The notes: generated by a model from the sequence alone, not told the origin. Positions 1 through 7,722 are shown, counted from the stretch's first letter. The stretch: DNA of 14,299 nucleotides from CAZVAO01 sp964625175 (GCA_964625175.1 CAZVAO010000060.1:1-14299); one strand, 5' to 3'. Numbers and translations are program-made.

Positions 1-446
1 TCAATAGAGATTGCTACCCAACCGCGACTTGCATAGTACTCTGCCATTTGAACAAACGAAGTGCTCATACGTGATCCCGTTACAAAAGAGCCTCCGTGAA
101 TCAATACAATAGCAGGTCGGTTATCGGGTGCATCAATGGGTTGATACAGATCGAGTAATAACGGGATTTCTTCTGTCTCATCACTATTCCAATCGCTATG
201 GCTGAGTCCCTTTCCATAAACAATCCCCAAGGTGGTGTCAACTTTAAAAATTTCATCCGTCGTAACAACTGGTATCTCAGATTGACGCTGTTGATCCTGT
301 ACATCTTGTAGCGAATCGCTCGTAGCACCTAAATCACCATCATTATCATCTGGCTTCCGCAAATCTCCCAGTCGTCCACATCCACTGAGGCCTAGCGCTA
401 AGACCAGCGTTATTAAAATCATTCTTACAACCTTGTGTTTTACCAT
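1..446 (-). CDS. Alpha/beta-hydrolase (esterase/lipase-like) lipoprotein, 3' end beyond window
   Basis: This frame is open from an ATG at 446 to the window edge, giving 148 codons. The start has a strong ribosome binding site (GGAGGGG, 4-10 bases upstream). The N-terminus is a lipoprotein signal: basic MVKHK, a hydrophobic run, then lipobox LSGC with the lipidated Cys near residue 23. An acidic linker (KPDDNDGD) follows. A hydrolase core begins with LLLDLYQP, then PAIVLIHGGSF near residues 116-126. HGG is the oxyanion-hole motif of esterases and carboxylesterases of the alpha/beta-hydrolase fold. The nucleophile-elbow Ser, Asp and His would lie beyond the window. The protein is probably a membrane-anchored extracellular esterase; the substrate cannot be read from this part. 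It lies 58 bp downstream of the GrpB-like gene on the same strand and may share its transcript. Confidence 0.85.
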   Translation of the reverse strand, partial: MVKHKVVRMILITLVLALGLSGCGRLGDLRKPDDNDGDLGATSDSLQDVQDQQRQSEIPVVTTDEIFKVDTTLGIVYGKGLSHSDWNSDETEEIPLLLDLYQPIDAPDNRPAIVLIHGGSFVTGSRMSTSFVQMAEYYASRGWVAISI

Positions 447-504
447 CGTCACCCCTCCACAGATCCAGATTTTCGTAGCCCAATTTCATAAGATCAACTA
501 ACCT

Positions 505-1065
505 TTACTTCTTTTTATTGATCTCCGTAATTCTAACAAGTTTCTCTGAATCCATGCCCTCGGCTTTGAGGAATTGGGTGATGAGAGCGGTCTTCCCCTC
601 CACATAGGCATCAATATCATATCGATATTTCTTTGCAAGCTCACTTTTTAATTCACTATATGCCTTAACTGCACTTGGGTTCGCACGCAAATGCTTACGT
701 AAAAGCAGATGGTTCCAGAGATTCTCGCAATCAGCCATGCATACATACAAATGATGCTTCATCCAAGTAATATGCCTATTATCTTCTTCGTAACTTAGTG
801 CCTCACGACCTTCAACGCCCAAGTTCCCTTGATGAGTGTAGCCCACCTCAAGCAAACGAGCAATCACGATGTCCCGATCTTTCGTATTTTTCACCACAAT
901 ATCAATATCCAGAATCGGCTTTGCCCACAATCCCTCAACGGAAGTGCTTCCCACATGTTCGATCTCAACATCGATATCTGAGAGTAATTCTCCATAAAAG
1001 AGTTGTGCCTTGGTAAATTCAGTTTTCCAGACTGGGTTATATGGTTCAACTATAATTTTTCTCAT
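505..1065 (-). CDS. GrpB/UPF0157 family protein (nucleotidyltransferase-like fold)
   Basis: This 186-residue protein matches the GrpB/UPF0157 family. It opens with IIVEPYNPVWKTEF, carries the family hallmark EHVGSTSVEGLWAKPILDID at residues 36-55, and continues with WNHLLLRKHLR. The GSTS and the spaced Asp residues (D53, D55) resemble the active site of nucleotidyltransferases of the pol-beta type, in which a Gly-Ser loop and two Asp residues bind the nucleotide and metal. The substrate is not established for most members. I chose the ATG at 1065 because GGAGG sits 5 bases upstream. An in-frame ATG at 1098 has no such site and would add an atypical 11-residue head. Length is normal for the family. 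The tail is Lys-rich (EINKKK). Confidence 0.92.
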   Translation of the reverse strand: MRKIIVEPYNPVWKTEFTKAQLFYGELLSDIDVEIEHVGSTSVEGLWAKPILDIDIVVKNTKDRDIVIARLLEVGYTHQGNLGVEGREALSYEEDNRHITWMKHHLYVCMADCENLWNHLLLRKHLRANPSAVKAYSELKSELAKKYRYDIDAYVEGKTALITQFLKAEGMDSEKLVRITEINKKK

Positions 1066-1371
1066 GTGGGCCTCCAAAAGCTTAAGAAAGATATCCATTA
1101 ATCAATTACTAGTATTGTATCGTATTATCAATACTTATGCACACCAAACTGACCCATCATTCAATCATCCCATAAGCCGCTTTCTTTGTTTAACCGGAGT
1201 TTGGAGATATTGCGAAAGGTTCAAAAGCCATACGACACCATAAGAAACTATAAACTGTCTATTAAACACAACAGAAGCAACGTAATTGCTCACGTAGCTT
1301 CTGGATGAGTTTTTATAAGGGATGCGATGCTACCTAATAGAAGTGCTCCCAAATGAACCCAGTCAAAAGTC
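1066..1371. other. Intergenic region between the phosphatase operon and the GrpB gene
   Basis: No credible gene is seen in either strand. It holds the terminator-like hairpin at 1273-1302. On the minus strand there is a weak -10-like TACAAT (1114-1119), with TGTGCA 18 bases upstream, that could serve the GrpB gene. The rest is unassigned. Confidence 0.5.
1273..1302 (-). terminator. Hairpin, probable terminator of the importer-phosphatase operon
   Basis: The inverted repeat is AGAAGC-a-ACGT, an 8-base loop, then ACGT-a-GCTTCT, with one A/A mismatch. It lies 70 bp past the phosphatase stop. The minus-strand tail is only moderately T-rich (GTTGTGTTTAAT), so termination is inferred rather than certain. 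Confidence 0.45.
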
Positions 1372-2214
1372 CTATAATATCACAGAAATCGCGGTCACAT
1401 CGTCATGTGTTTTCAATCTCTGAAAGGCCTTCTTAGCACTATCTTGTGTTTCCCGAATGCGTAATTCACTGACTACCTGCTCTATTCCCTGCTCCTGCGT
1501 CAATCGAAAAACTTCAGCTAGATCATAGGTCTGATACAATTGAGCATAGCCATCTGTCATTAAGAGTAGTGACTTCACATCCTCTAACGCAAACTCTTCA
1601 TAGAGTCCATGCTCAATAGCAGTCTCATCATGCTCTAGAATATAGTAGCCTTCGGCTGTATTCATTTTGCTTCGATTCAGTCGCAGTAAATCCAACTCTT
1701 TTTGCGTGAATCCCTTGAAAACAATTTTCTCTTCTCGCTTTTCATCGGCTGCCATAAGAGCCATAACCTGATGATCTAGTGCGCAAATCTCCTCACAGGT
1801 CAGGCGTATAAGCTTATTCGTTCTTGTTTGAATGTTAATCTCCACATCACCCAAAACAAAGCACTCCAACCGTTCACCATTAATCCTAGTAATAGCAATT
1901 GCCGCCGATACGCGATCCAATTTAGAAAGTGTATGGATCTTTGCAAAACGAGTAAACTCACAGTTTAGTTTTGTAATGCCCTGGCGCAGAATCTCCGCAA
2001 GGCTTTGATCATAGCGCTTAATTGCGGAGTGTAAATATGAATTCCACCAGTTTACTATCCAGTAGACATCATTTTCATGATCCGTTAGCTGACTCTTGTT
2101 CAATGCAGACGCGCCGTCGAGCACCCAGAAAGCATCCTCGGTTATTCCGTAGATATCTTCATTGTAATCTTTTATGGAATGCGTAAAAACATCAATCTTT
2201 TTCTCTAAAACCAT
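1372..2214 (-). CDS. PP2C-family (PPM) serine/threonine protein phosphatase
   Basis: This 280-residue protein is a single PPM/PP2C phosphatase domain without signal peptide or membrane segment, so it should be cytoplasmic. The metal-binding motifs are in order: NED at 18-20, DGAS at 33-36 (the equivalent of DGHGG), GD at 122-123, MTDG at 219-222 and HDD at 270-272. All acidic ligands appear present, so the enzyme is predicted to be an active Mn/Mg-dependent phosphatase. Its start codon shares one base with the stop of the permease gene (TAATG), with a GAAGGGTG ribosome binding site inside the permease end. This indicates translational coupling to the ABC importer. A role in controlling the transporter, or in dephosphorylating something linked to its substrate, is inference; no kinase or sensor gene lies nearby. 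The identification is firm, the target unknown. Confidence 0.9.
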   Translation of the reverse strand: MVLEKKIDVFTHSIKDYNEDIYGITEDAFWVLDGASALNKSQLTDHENDVYWIVNWWNSYLHSAIKRYDQSLAEILRQGITKLNCEFTRFAKIHTLSKLDRVSAAIAITRINGERLECFVLGDVEINIQTRTNKLIRLTCEEICALDHQVMALMAADEKREEKIVFKGFTQKELDLLRLNRSKMNTAEGYYILEHDETAIEHGLYEEFALEDVKSLLLMTDGYAQLYQTYDLAEVFRLTQEQGIEQVVSELRIRETQDSAKKAFQRLKTHDDVTAISVIL

Positions 2215-3884
2215 TACATCACCCTTCTTCGTGTTAATTTGTTGATTGCAAATATTCCTGCAAATGCGAATAGTAGAATCAAAGAACCGTAGGCCATAGA
2301 CAGCCCAATATCGTACTCAAATATCGCATTTACCATTGCAATAGAAATCGGTCGGTTCGAAACATTGTACAAGTAGACTGAAATGGAATACTCTCCTAAC
2401 CCCCTGATAAAGACTAACAACAACCCTGCAATAATGCCAGGTGCTGCAATCGGGAGCACGACTCGCAAGAAAGTGGTTAAACCTCCTGCTCCTAAACACC
2501 TTGATGCCTCCATATAGGTGTCATTAAGTGACTGCAAAGAAGCCGCCGCATAACGGACCATTAGAGGCAAAAAAGAAACAAAGTAGGCAAGCGGTAGCAG
2601 TATGGCCGTTCCAGTTAAAATCGTATTAAACGCAAACACATTGGGCTCACTGAAAGCACTAATGCTGTTAATCGCAATAGCACTTGCGGGCATTGCCCAA
2701 GGGAGCATCACTAGGAACTCAATTAAATGACGGGCACGGCGTTTCGTTTTCACGATTAAGTAGGATGCTGGCACCGCTAGAAGCATGCATATGAGTCCAG
2801 CACCACTTGCCATCCGAATACTATTGATAAATGGTTGGGCTGCCCGAGCTTTGGTAAAGATTTTTAGGTAATTATCCAGCGAGAATTCCTTGGGAAAGAT
2901 TTCAATCATCCAAGTTCCTGGCTTCACAAAGGACAGCAGCAAAATCGTGATGACTGGCAAAAGGATGAACACAGCAGACAAAATTGTGACCGAAAAGAGC
3001 GCAGCTTTCAAGACAGGACTCTTAATGAGAACCTCTCCAACTGGTGTTGCCCTTACTGCACTTACAAATGTAACTTTGCTCTCGTAATAGCGAAAAATCA
3101 CTAGATAGATCATCGACACCAATACGAGCAGAATAACCTGGGCCGCGGCCATCCCCATATAGTTATTTGCTTTCGCCAATAAAATCTGGGTTGTCATGAC
3201 CCGATAACCCCCACCAATAATACTGGGAGCTGAGAAAGATCCAATCCCTGTCATGAATGTAATGATGCTAGAGCTAATAAGGGCTGGTTTCAGATAGGGG
3301 AGAATAATCCCTATGAATACCTGGCGCTTGGTGGCCCCTAGGCTTCGTGCGGCCTCAATGGCTGACATATCAAGATGCTTAATCCCAACAGAGACGTTCA
3401 TGTAAAAATAAATGTACTGGGTATAGGCATGTACAAAGAGGATCCCCTTCAGCCCTCGAAAATAGTAGAGCGGGCTTTCAAGTCCAAAAGCGTATTCAAG
3501 TGTCTTAGTAACCAGGCCGCTTTCACCATACAATTGTACAAACGCGAATACAATGATCAACCCTGGTAAAACCAGAGGTAGTAGTAGCAATTTATCGAGA
3601 ATTCCGCGAAAAGGAACACGAAAATAATGAACACTGAATGCCATTAATGTTCCGATGCCTCCACAGACCAATACCGTCAGTAAACCAAGAATAACCGTAT
3701 TTTGCAGGGTTTCTCGATAGTGATTATTTGAGAAGAATAGGCGGTAATTCTCGAGCGAAAAGACCCCTGACTCTGTTAAACTGGTAAACAAAGTCTTTAT
3801 GGCTGGATAAACAATAAACCCAACGAGCACCCACAGGAGTAGTCCTATAACAATCGTTTCGAAAATAGTTTTGCGCTTCTTCAT
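2214..3884 (-). CDS. ABC importer permease, two fused membrane domains (iron(III)/AEP-type)
   Basis: This 556-residue membrane protein consists of two homologous binding-protein-dependent permease domains joined by a linker near residues 275-290. Each half has about six hydrophobic helices and an EAA loop for ATPase docking: AIEAARSLGATKRQVF at 175-190 and YMEASRCLGAGGLTTF near 457-472. Fused permeases of about 550 residues are typical of ferric-iron (FbpB-like), putative 2-aminoethylphosphonate and sugar-phosphate importers. It begins 2 bases after the ATPase stop and ends overlapping the phosphatase start, so these three genes form a tight translational unit. Being fused, it would supply both halves of the channel and pair with two copies of the ATPase. 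The substrate cannot be decided from this subunit. Confidence 0.93.
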   Translation of the reverse strand: MKKRKTIFETIVIGLLLWVLVGFIVYPAIKTLFTSLTESGVFSLENYRLFFSNNHYRETLQNTVILGLLTVLVCGGIGTLMAFSVHYFRVPFRGILDKLLLLPLVLPGLIIVFAFVQLYGESGLVTKTLEYAFGLESPLYYFRGLKGILFVHAYTQYIYFYMNVSVGIKHLDMSAIEAARSLGATKRQVFIGIILPYLKPALISSSIITFMTGIGSFSAPSIIGGGYRVMTTQILLAKANNYMGMAAAQVILLVLVSMIYLVIFRYYESKVTFVSAVRATPVGEVLIKSPVLKAALFSVTILSAVFILLPVITILLLSFVKPGTWMIEIFPKEFSLDNYLKIFTKARAAQPFINSIRMASGAGLICMLLAVPASYLIVKTKRRARHLIEFLVMLPWAMPASAIAINSISAFSEPNVFAFNTILTGTAILLPLAYFVSFLPLMVRYAAASLQSLNDTYMEASRCLGAGGLTTFLRVVLPIAAPGIIAGLLLVFIRGLGEYSISVYLYNVSNRPISIAMVNAIFEYDIGLSMAYGSLILLFAFAGIFAINKLTRRRVM

Positions 3885-3886
3885 AG

Positions 3887-4682
3887 CTATTCGCTCTCAA
3901 AATACTGTGCATTTGCTAAATCCAGTGTAATTTTGACCCGCTCACCCGGCTTATGATCNNNNNNNNNNNNNNNNNNNNNNNNNNNNNNNNNNNNNNNNNN
4001 NNNNNNNNNNNNNNNNNNNNNNNNNNNNNNNNNNNNNNNNNNNNNNNNNNNNNNNNNNCCCCTGATTAAATACGGCAATTCTGTCCGATATCGTCAGGGC
4101 CTCCTGCTGATCATGGGTTACGAAAATTGTTGTAATCCCCAATCGCTCTTGAATCGATTTTAACTCTTGTCGCATTTTCACCTTTAGCATTGCATCTAAA
4201 TTTGACAGCGGCTCATCCAGTAGTAAAACCTCTGGTGCCACTATTAAGGCCCTAGCCAGTGCAACGCGCTGCTGTTCACCACCTGAGAGCTCAGGGATTT
4301 TCCGCGATCCATACCCGCCTAAATTCACCAGATCCAAGTATTCCTGTACCTTATAATCAATATCTTTATGCTTTAGGCCAGCAGTTTTAAGACCATATGC
4401 AATATTATCATGGACATTTAGATGCGGGAATAAAGCATAATTTTGAAACACCAACCCGATTCTGCGTCGCTCGGTCGGAATATCGGTAATATCTTTTTCG
4501 TTCAAATACAGACGTCCCTCATCAGGACTAATCAGACCTGCAATCAGCCGCAACAGCGTCGTTTTCCCACAACCAGAAGGACCAAGCAGTGTGAAAAATT
4601 CACCCGTGTTCACGATCACGTCAATATTTTTGCATGCGACAGTGTTGCCGTATGATTTGGATACTCCAGCTATCTTAAGCAT
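3887..4682 (-). CDS. ABC importer ATPase (PotA/FbpC type), interrupted by a sequence gap
   Basis: The N-terminal 208 residues are a complete nucleotide-binding domain: Walker A GPSGCGKTT at 34-42, Q-loop FQNYALFPH from 79, signature LSGGEQQR at 132-139, Walker B VLLLDEP at 152-158, D-loop SNLD and H-loop His180. A run of 100 N then interrupts it. Beyond the gap, 23 codons (PGERVKITLDLANAQYFESE) end at a TAG two bases before the permease ATG and look like the end of a TOBE regulatory domain. The two parts are in different frames, but the gap length is arbitrary, so this is not evidence of a frameshift. Relatives are about 340-360 residues, so roughly 110-130 residues are probably missing. The start has AGGGGGG upstream. 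It energises the importer with its two neighbours. Confidence 0.9.
3959..4058. other. Scaffold gap (100 N) inside the ABC ATPase gene
   Basis: This is exactly 100 N, a conventional placeholder for a gap of unknown length. Judged by the missing part of the ATPase, the real distance is nearer 330-390 bp. Confidence 0.97.
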
Positions 4683-4701
4683 ACTTACCCCCCTGTAGAT
4701 A

Positions 4702-4730
4702 AAGTGGGAAGCATTTTCTGCCCCCCACTT
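4702..4730 (-). promoter_or_regulatory. Intercistronic stem-loop between binding protein and ATPase genes
   Basis: A 29-base hairpin has outer arms AAGTGGG/CCCACTT (7 bp), a 2x2 internal loop, inner GCA/TGC and a 5-base loop. It is followed on the minus strand by TTTATCT. It sits in the 83-bp gap after the binding-protein gene. Stem-loops here commonly protect the upstream mRNA or partly terminate it, so the binding protein is made in excess of membrane components; that role is inferred by position. Confidence 0.55.
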
Positions 4731-4765
4731 CCTGTTGACTATGCTCTTTGATTATAGCAAATTAT

Positions 4766-5824
4766 TTACTGTACGTCTTTCCCTGTATCTTTAATTTCAG
4801 CATCCCATTTTTGCATCCATTCCGATTGAACGGTAGCAAGTTTTGCCCAATCAACATCCATAGGAGTGACTGTGATTTCTGCCATCCATGCTGGGGAAGC
4901 TGCGATTGCTGCTGGATGAGTTGGTAGGCGGTTAAACTCATTTGCAAGAACGGCTTGGAATTCAGCACCACCAACAAATTCGACAAATGCTTTTGCAGCG
5001 TTTGGATGCGGTGCATTTTTAATCATTGCTACACCATCTGTAATAATCGGCGAACCACTGGTTGCATCGATGATTTCAAGCGGAAGATTGTTGTTAATTT
5101 TGTTATCGACTATATCGTTAAGCGTAGCGAAACTGACTCCAGCTTCTTTTCTACCAATTGCCTGATACATCAATGAACCACTACTGTAATACTGCTTCGT
5201 ATTAGCATCTAGATCTTTCATAAACGCCCAGCCAGCCTCTAAGTCGTTGTTATTCTCAAATTGCTGCAACAAACTTGAATAAGTTGCTCTGGCAGATGAT
5301 GATAAGGCATTCCTAAAAACTAATTTATTCGCATAAGCTGCATCGGTTAAGTCATACCAGTCGGTTGGAGCATCTTCCATAGCAATAACTTCTGAATTAT
5401 AAAACATCATAACAGGTGTCTGAATCGTACCGAACCAATAGTCTTCTGCATCTTTGAACATTGGATCTAATTCCCCAGCCCACGTTGGTGAAAAAGCTTC
5501 ATAAAGATCTTCATCTTTGAGTTCCATAAAGATTGAAGAGGCACCACCGTACATAACATCAGACTGTGGATTCTCTTTTTCAGAACGCACGCGATCAGCG
5601 AGTTCTGCTTTTAGATTGATATACTCAACAGCAACGCCTGTCTGCTCTGTAAATTTTTCAGCGGCTAATTCCAGCATGGCTTCACTATGAGTCGAGTAAA
5701 TAACGACTTTATCTTCTAACTCAGTGCTCGGTTGATCAGGTTCAGTCGCTGCGGGTGTACATGCTGAAAACGACACGAGCATAGCAAGTGTCAAGACAAT
5801 CAATAAACTTTTTTTAATTTTCAT
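4766..5824 (-). CDS. ABC importer substrate-binding lipoprotein (iron(III)/AEP-type superfamily)
   Basis: This 352-residue exported lipoprotein has an N-terminus of MKIKKS, a hydrophobic core and SFSAC, with the lipidated Cys at 22 (Phe at -3 is slightly atypical). The mature part begins KVVIYSTHSEAMLELAAEKF, the opening strand and helix of class II binding proteins of the FbpA/AfuA/2-aminoethylphosphonate group. Later come SSGSLMYQAI, SGSPIITDGVAMIKNAPHPNAAKAFVEF and a Trp-rich end. Ferric-binding proteins use a Tyr-Tyr pair in the segment that here reads YQAIGRKEAGVSFA, so iron is not supported. An anionic ligand such as a phosphonate or sugar phosphate is possible but unproven. I chose the ATG at 5824 (AAAGG upstream) over 5881 because the signal peptide then begins correctly. 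It is the first gene of the operon. Confidence 0.92.
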   Translation of the reverse strand: MKIKKSLLIVLTLAMLVSFSACTPAATEPDQPSTELEDKVVIYSTHSEAMLELAAEKFTEQTGVAVEYINLKAELADRVRSEKENPQSDVMYGGASSIFMELKDEDLYEAFSPTWAGELDPMFKDAEDYWFGTIQTPVMMFYNSEVIAMEDAPTDWYDLTDAAYANKLVFRNALSSSARATYSSLLQQFENNNDLEAGWAFMKDLDANTKQYYSSGSLMYQAIGRKEAGVSFATLNDIVDNKINNNLPLEIIDATSGSPIITDGVAMIKNAPHPNAAKAFVEFVGGAEFQAVLANEFNRLPTHPAAIAASPAWMAEITVTPMDVDWAKLATVQSEWMQKWDAEIKDTGKDVQ

Positions 5825-5837
5825 TTTTCTACCTTTC

Positions 5838-5862
5838 ATTATTATACTAAAGGTATTATAAT
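5838..5862. promoter_or_regulatory. Inverted repeat overlapping the -10 box: candidate operator
   Basis: The arms are ATTATTATAC and GTATTATAAT, 9 of 10 bases symmetric, separated by 5 bases. The right arm contains the -10 hexamer of the importer promoter, so a protein bound here would block transcription. The spacing does not match Fur or PerR boxes. The region is AT-rich, so chance symmetry is possible. Confidence 0.4.
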
Positions 5863-5883
5863 TCTTCTTTATTGATTCCACAA
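5855..5883 (-). promoter_or_regulatory. Promoter of the importer-phosphatase operon
   Basis: On the minus strand, TTGTGG (5883-5878) and a perfect TATAAT (5860-5855) are separated by 17 bases, about 30 bp upstream of the binding-protein ATG. The -35 box is weak (3 of 6). It fits a vegetative sigma-A-type promoter. Confidence 0.6.
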
Positions 5884-6017
5884 GTATTATTTATGTTTAA
5901 TTTTAGTAAATTTTGCGATTTTTAAGATTCACAATGCGCAATCTTACTCCTAGCGGGACCACAGAAATAACCATTTCTCATTGCATTCATATAAAATTTT
6001 CTTTATGATATATATGA

Positions 6018-6023
6018 TATAAT
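6018..6023 (+). promoter_or_regulatory. Probable -10 box of the OsmC-like gene
   Basis: A perfect TATAAT lies 26 bp before the ATG at 6050, and GGAG is at 6036-6039. No convincing -35 hexamer is present at 16-18 bases, so the call rests mostly on position. Confidence 0.4.
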
Positions 6024-6049
6024 AAAAGACAAATAGGAGTTGAAGAACG

Positions 6050-6457
6050 ATGAAAACACTTGAAGTATCCTTTCCTGGAGGAAAGCGCGTCGATGCCCAT
6101 ATCGGCGATTTCACAATTGCAACAGACCAACCTGAATATGCTGGTGGTGGAAATAGCGCACCTACTCCTTTCGCCACATTTCTAGCATCGATTGCAACCT
6201 GCGCAGGAATCTATGCCCTCGGATTCTGTCAACAGCGTAAAATTGACACAACAGACATGAAAATTACGATGTCCCATCGTGTGAATCCGGAAACAAGAAT
6301 GATCGACCAAATTGAGCTAAAATTACATGTGCCTGAAGGTTTTCCAGCACGGTATGAAAATGCCATCATCAAAAGCATGAACCTCTGTGCGGTTAAAAAG
6401 CATATGCAGTTACCTCCCGAATTTAACACGATTACAACCGTCAGTCATCCTGAGTAA
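6050..6457 (+). CDS. OsmC-family protein (peroxide-reductase-like fold)
   Basis: This 135-residue protein matches the OsmC/Ohr superfamily. It starts LEVSFPGGKRVDAHIGDF, has TDQPEYAGGGNSAPTPF, then FLASIATCAGIYALGFC with Cys51 and Cys60, and Cys113 in NLCAVKKHM. In OsmC/Ohr enzymes one Cys at the start of the central helix and one later in the chain form the thiol pair that reduces organic hydroperoxides; Cys51 and Cys113 occupy these places. This subgroup is closer to the YhfA-like members than to classical Ohr, so the substrate is uncertain. It is the only complete gene on the plus strand, divergent from the importer operon and with its own -10 box and terminator. No signal peptide is seen, so it should be cytoplasmic. 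Confidence 0.9.
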   Translation: MKTLEVSFPGGKRVDAHIGDFTIATDQPEYAGGGNSAPTPFATFLASIATCAGIYALGFCQQRKIDTTDMKITMSHRVNPETRMIDQIELKLHVPEGFPARYENAIIKSMNLCAVKKHMQLPPEFNTITTVSHPE

Positions 6458-6491
6458 GACCATCAACTATAAGTAGTATCCTTTAACATAT

Positions 6492-6528
6492 AAATAATCA
6501 GATTGGCATCATGCCTCTCTGATTATTT
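6492..6528 (+). terminator. Rho-independent terminator after the OsmC-like gene, possibly bidirectional
   Basis: An 11-bp perfect stem (AAATAATCAGA/TCTGATTATTT) carries an inner GGC/GCC pairing and a 5-base loop. It starts 34 bp after the stop. The ends are AT-rich on both strands, so it could also stop transcripts from the convergent GNAT gene. Confidence 0.8.
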
Positions 6529-6825
6529 GTTCCATCAGATGAACCCCTGAACTTCTTCAAAGCATGCACTTTCCAAGGGGCTACAATGTTCTCTAATATT
6601 CTTCGCCATAAACTATCGGCAGCTGCTTAATCCCCTAACCATCCGAAAGTTTTGGGTTTTCAGAATAGCATAATCTTTTTAAGCATTTCAATTACACATC
6701 AATTCCTATACTAAGACCTTTTCAAAACATAACTATCTAAAACAGCCGTATAAAAGGATTAGCACGTCAAGATAATCAAACCATTTGAGAGATACTTGTT
6801 GATCTCCTAGTTAGGCTTCCTCCAT
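6529..6825. other. Intergenic region, no gene recognised
   Basis: No frame on either strand gives a credible complete gene. Short protein-like pieces on the minus strand near 6595-6680 (for example GIKQLPIVYGEEY) are broken by several stops. They may be remnants of decayed coding sequence or chance. Confidence 0.4.
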
Positions 6826-7722
6826 TTATTCTTCAATCCATTCCTTTTCCCAAATTTCACGATAGCAGATTGTTTCACAGCCAATCGCTGTATAAAATCC
6901 AACCGCACCGCCAAAGCAATATGTTGCGCCAAGTGCTTTTGTCTTCTTCATTCCTTCAGTAAAAGCAATCGTTGCCAGTCCCCTCCTGCGGTGTTCCGGT
7001 ATCGTAGCAAGTGGTTCAAGATAGGCATATCCGTTGATCTCATCAAACCACATGCCAGCAAAACAGGCATATTCGCCATTGGGTGCTTTAATGACAGTCG
7101 TTAAATCTCTTCTAAAATGCGGTCCGCTTTGCATCAACATCCTACAGTCGATATCATCATCAGGCGTATCCCCATGATTAAACCCTTTCCAGAGACAAGC
7201 ATTGATTTTATGAAAGTCATTTTCATCTTCTAATGAAATAATTTCATAACCTTCAGGCAATTCTAAATTAGAAAATGGTTGGTCATATGAGAAGATATTC
7301 ACCGGTTCAGAATCTATTCTGGTATATCCCTTTTCCAAAAGCATCGCCGATTTATCTAGCTCATGATCGGTGACCCACACCCGAAGCACGTGTTTGCCGT
7401 TTTTAATAAGCGATAAGCTTTTTTCAGCATATGCTAGCATTTCATTTAATAGACAGGTGTGTTCTTCATCAGTGATAAGGAAACACTGTCCAATATCCAT
7501 CTCATAACATACGATCCCAACAAGCTCCCCATCATCTTCCCAAAGTCGAAAGCGATGTGCCAATTTATGATTGAATGCAGGATGCGTAAGTGCATATTCA
7601 AAAACTGGTGGAAATAGATAGCTATTTAGTGTATCAAGTGAATAATTATCTGTCAAAAACCGATACACATCTGCAAAATCAGAAAGTAATTTAAAACTCC
7701 TGTTACTGATATTATTTTTCAC
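6826..7722 (-). CDS. GNAT-family N-acetyltransferase with two tandem domains
   Basis: This 298-residue protein has a C-terminal GNAT domain with the acetyl-CoA-binding motif A, PEHRRRGLATIAFTEGMKK (about 242-260, the R/QxxGxA loop), followed by FYTAIGCET, typical of strand 5. The N-terminal half (about 1-140) also looks like a diverged GNAT domain: WEDDGELVGIVCYEMD resembles strands 2-4 and SAMLLEKGYTRID resembles the family's end. It therefore appears to be a double-GNAT enzyme in which only the second domain keeps a clear cofactor site. The acceptor substrate is unknown. The start is GTG at 7722, fixed by AAAGGAGG 7 bases upstream. It appears to stand alone, convergent with the OsmC-like gene. 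Confidence 0.88.
   Translation of the reverse strand: MKNNISNRSFKLLSDFADVYRFLTDNYSLDTLNSYLFPPVFEYALTHPAFNHKLAHRFRLWEDDGELVGIVCYEMDIGQCFLITDEEHTCLLNEMLAYAEKSLSLIKNGKHVLRVWVTDHELDKSAMLLEKGYTRIDSEPVNIFSYDQPFSNLELPEGYEIISLEDENDFHKINACLWKGFNHGDTPDDDIDCRMLMQSGPHFRRDLTTVIKAPNGEYACFAGMWFDEINGYAYLEPLATIPEHRRRGLATIAFTEGMKKTKALGATYCFGGAVGFYTAIGCETICYREIWEKEWIEE

Noticed and set aside
101..328. 75-codon minus-strand frame inside the esterase gene
   Set aside because: It is out of frame with a longer open frame that has a ribosome binding site, lipobox and HGGSF motif.
798..1243. Two plus-strand frames opposite the GrpB gene and its upstream region
   Set aside because: They are antisense to a well-supported gene or lie in noncoding DNA, with unlike-protein composition and no ribosome binding sites.
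4762..5016. 84-codon minus-strand frame overlapping the end of the binding-protein gene
   Set aside because: It is a shifted frame of the real gene, rich in Gln/Leu runs, with no independent start signal.
5838..5862. Fur or PerR box at the importer promoter
   Set aside because: Symmetry is present, but arm sequence and spacing do not fit the known consensus sequences.
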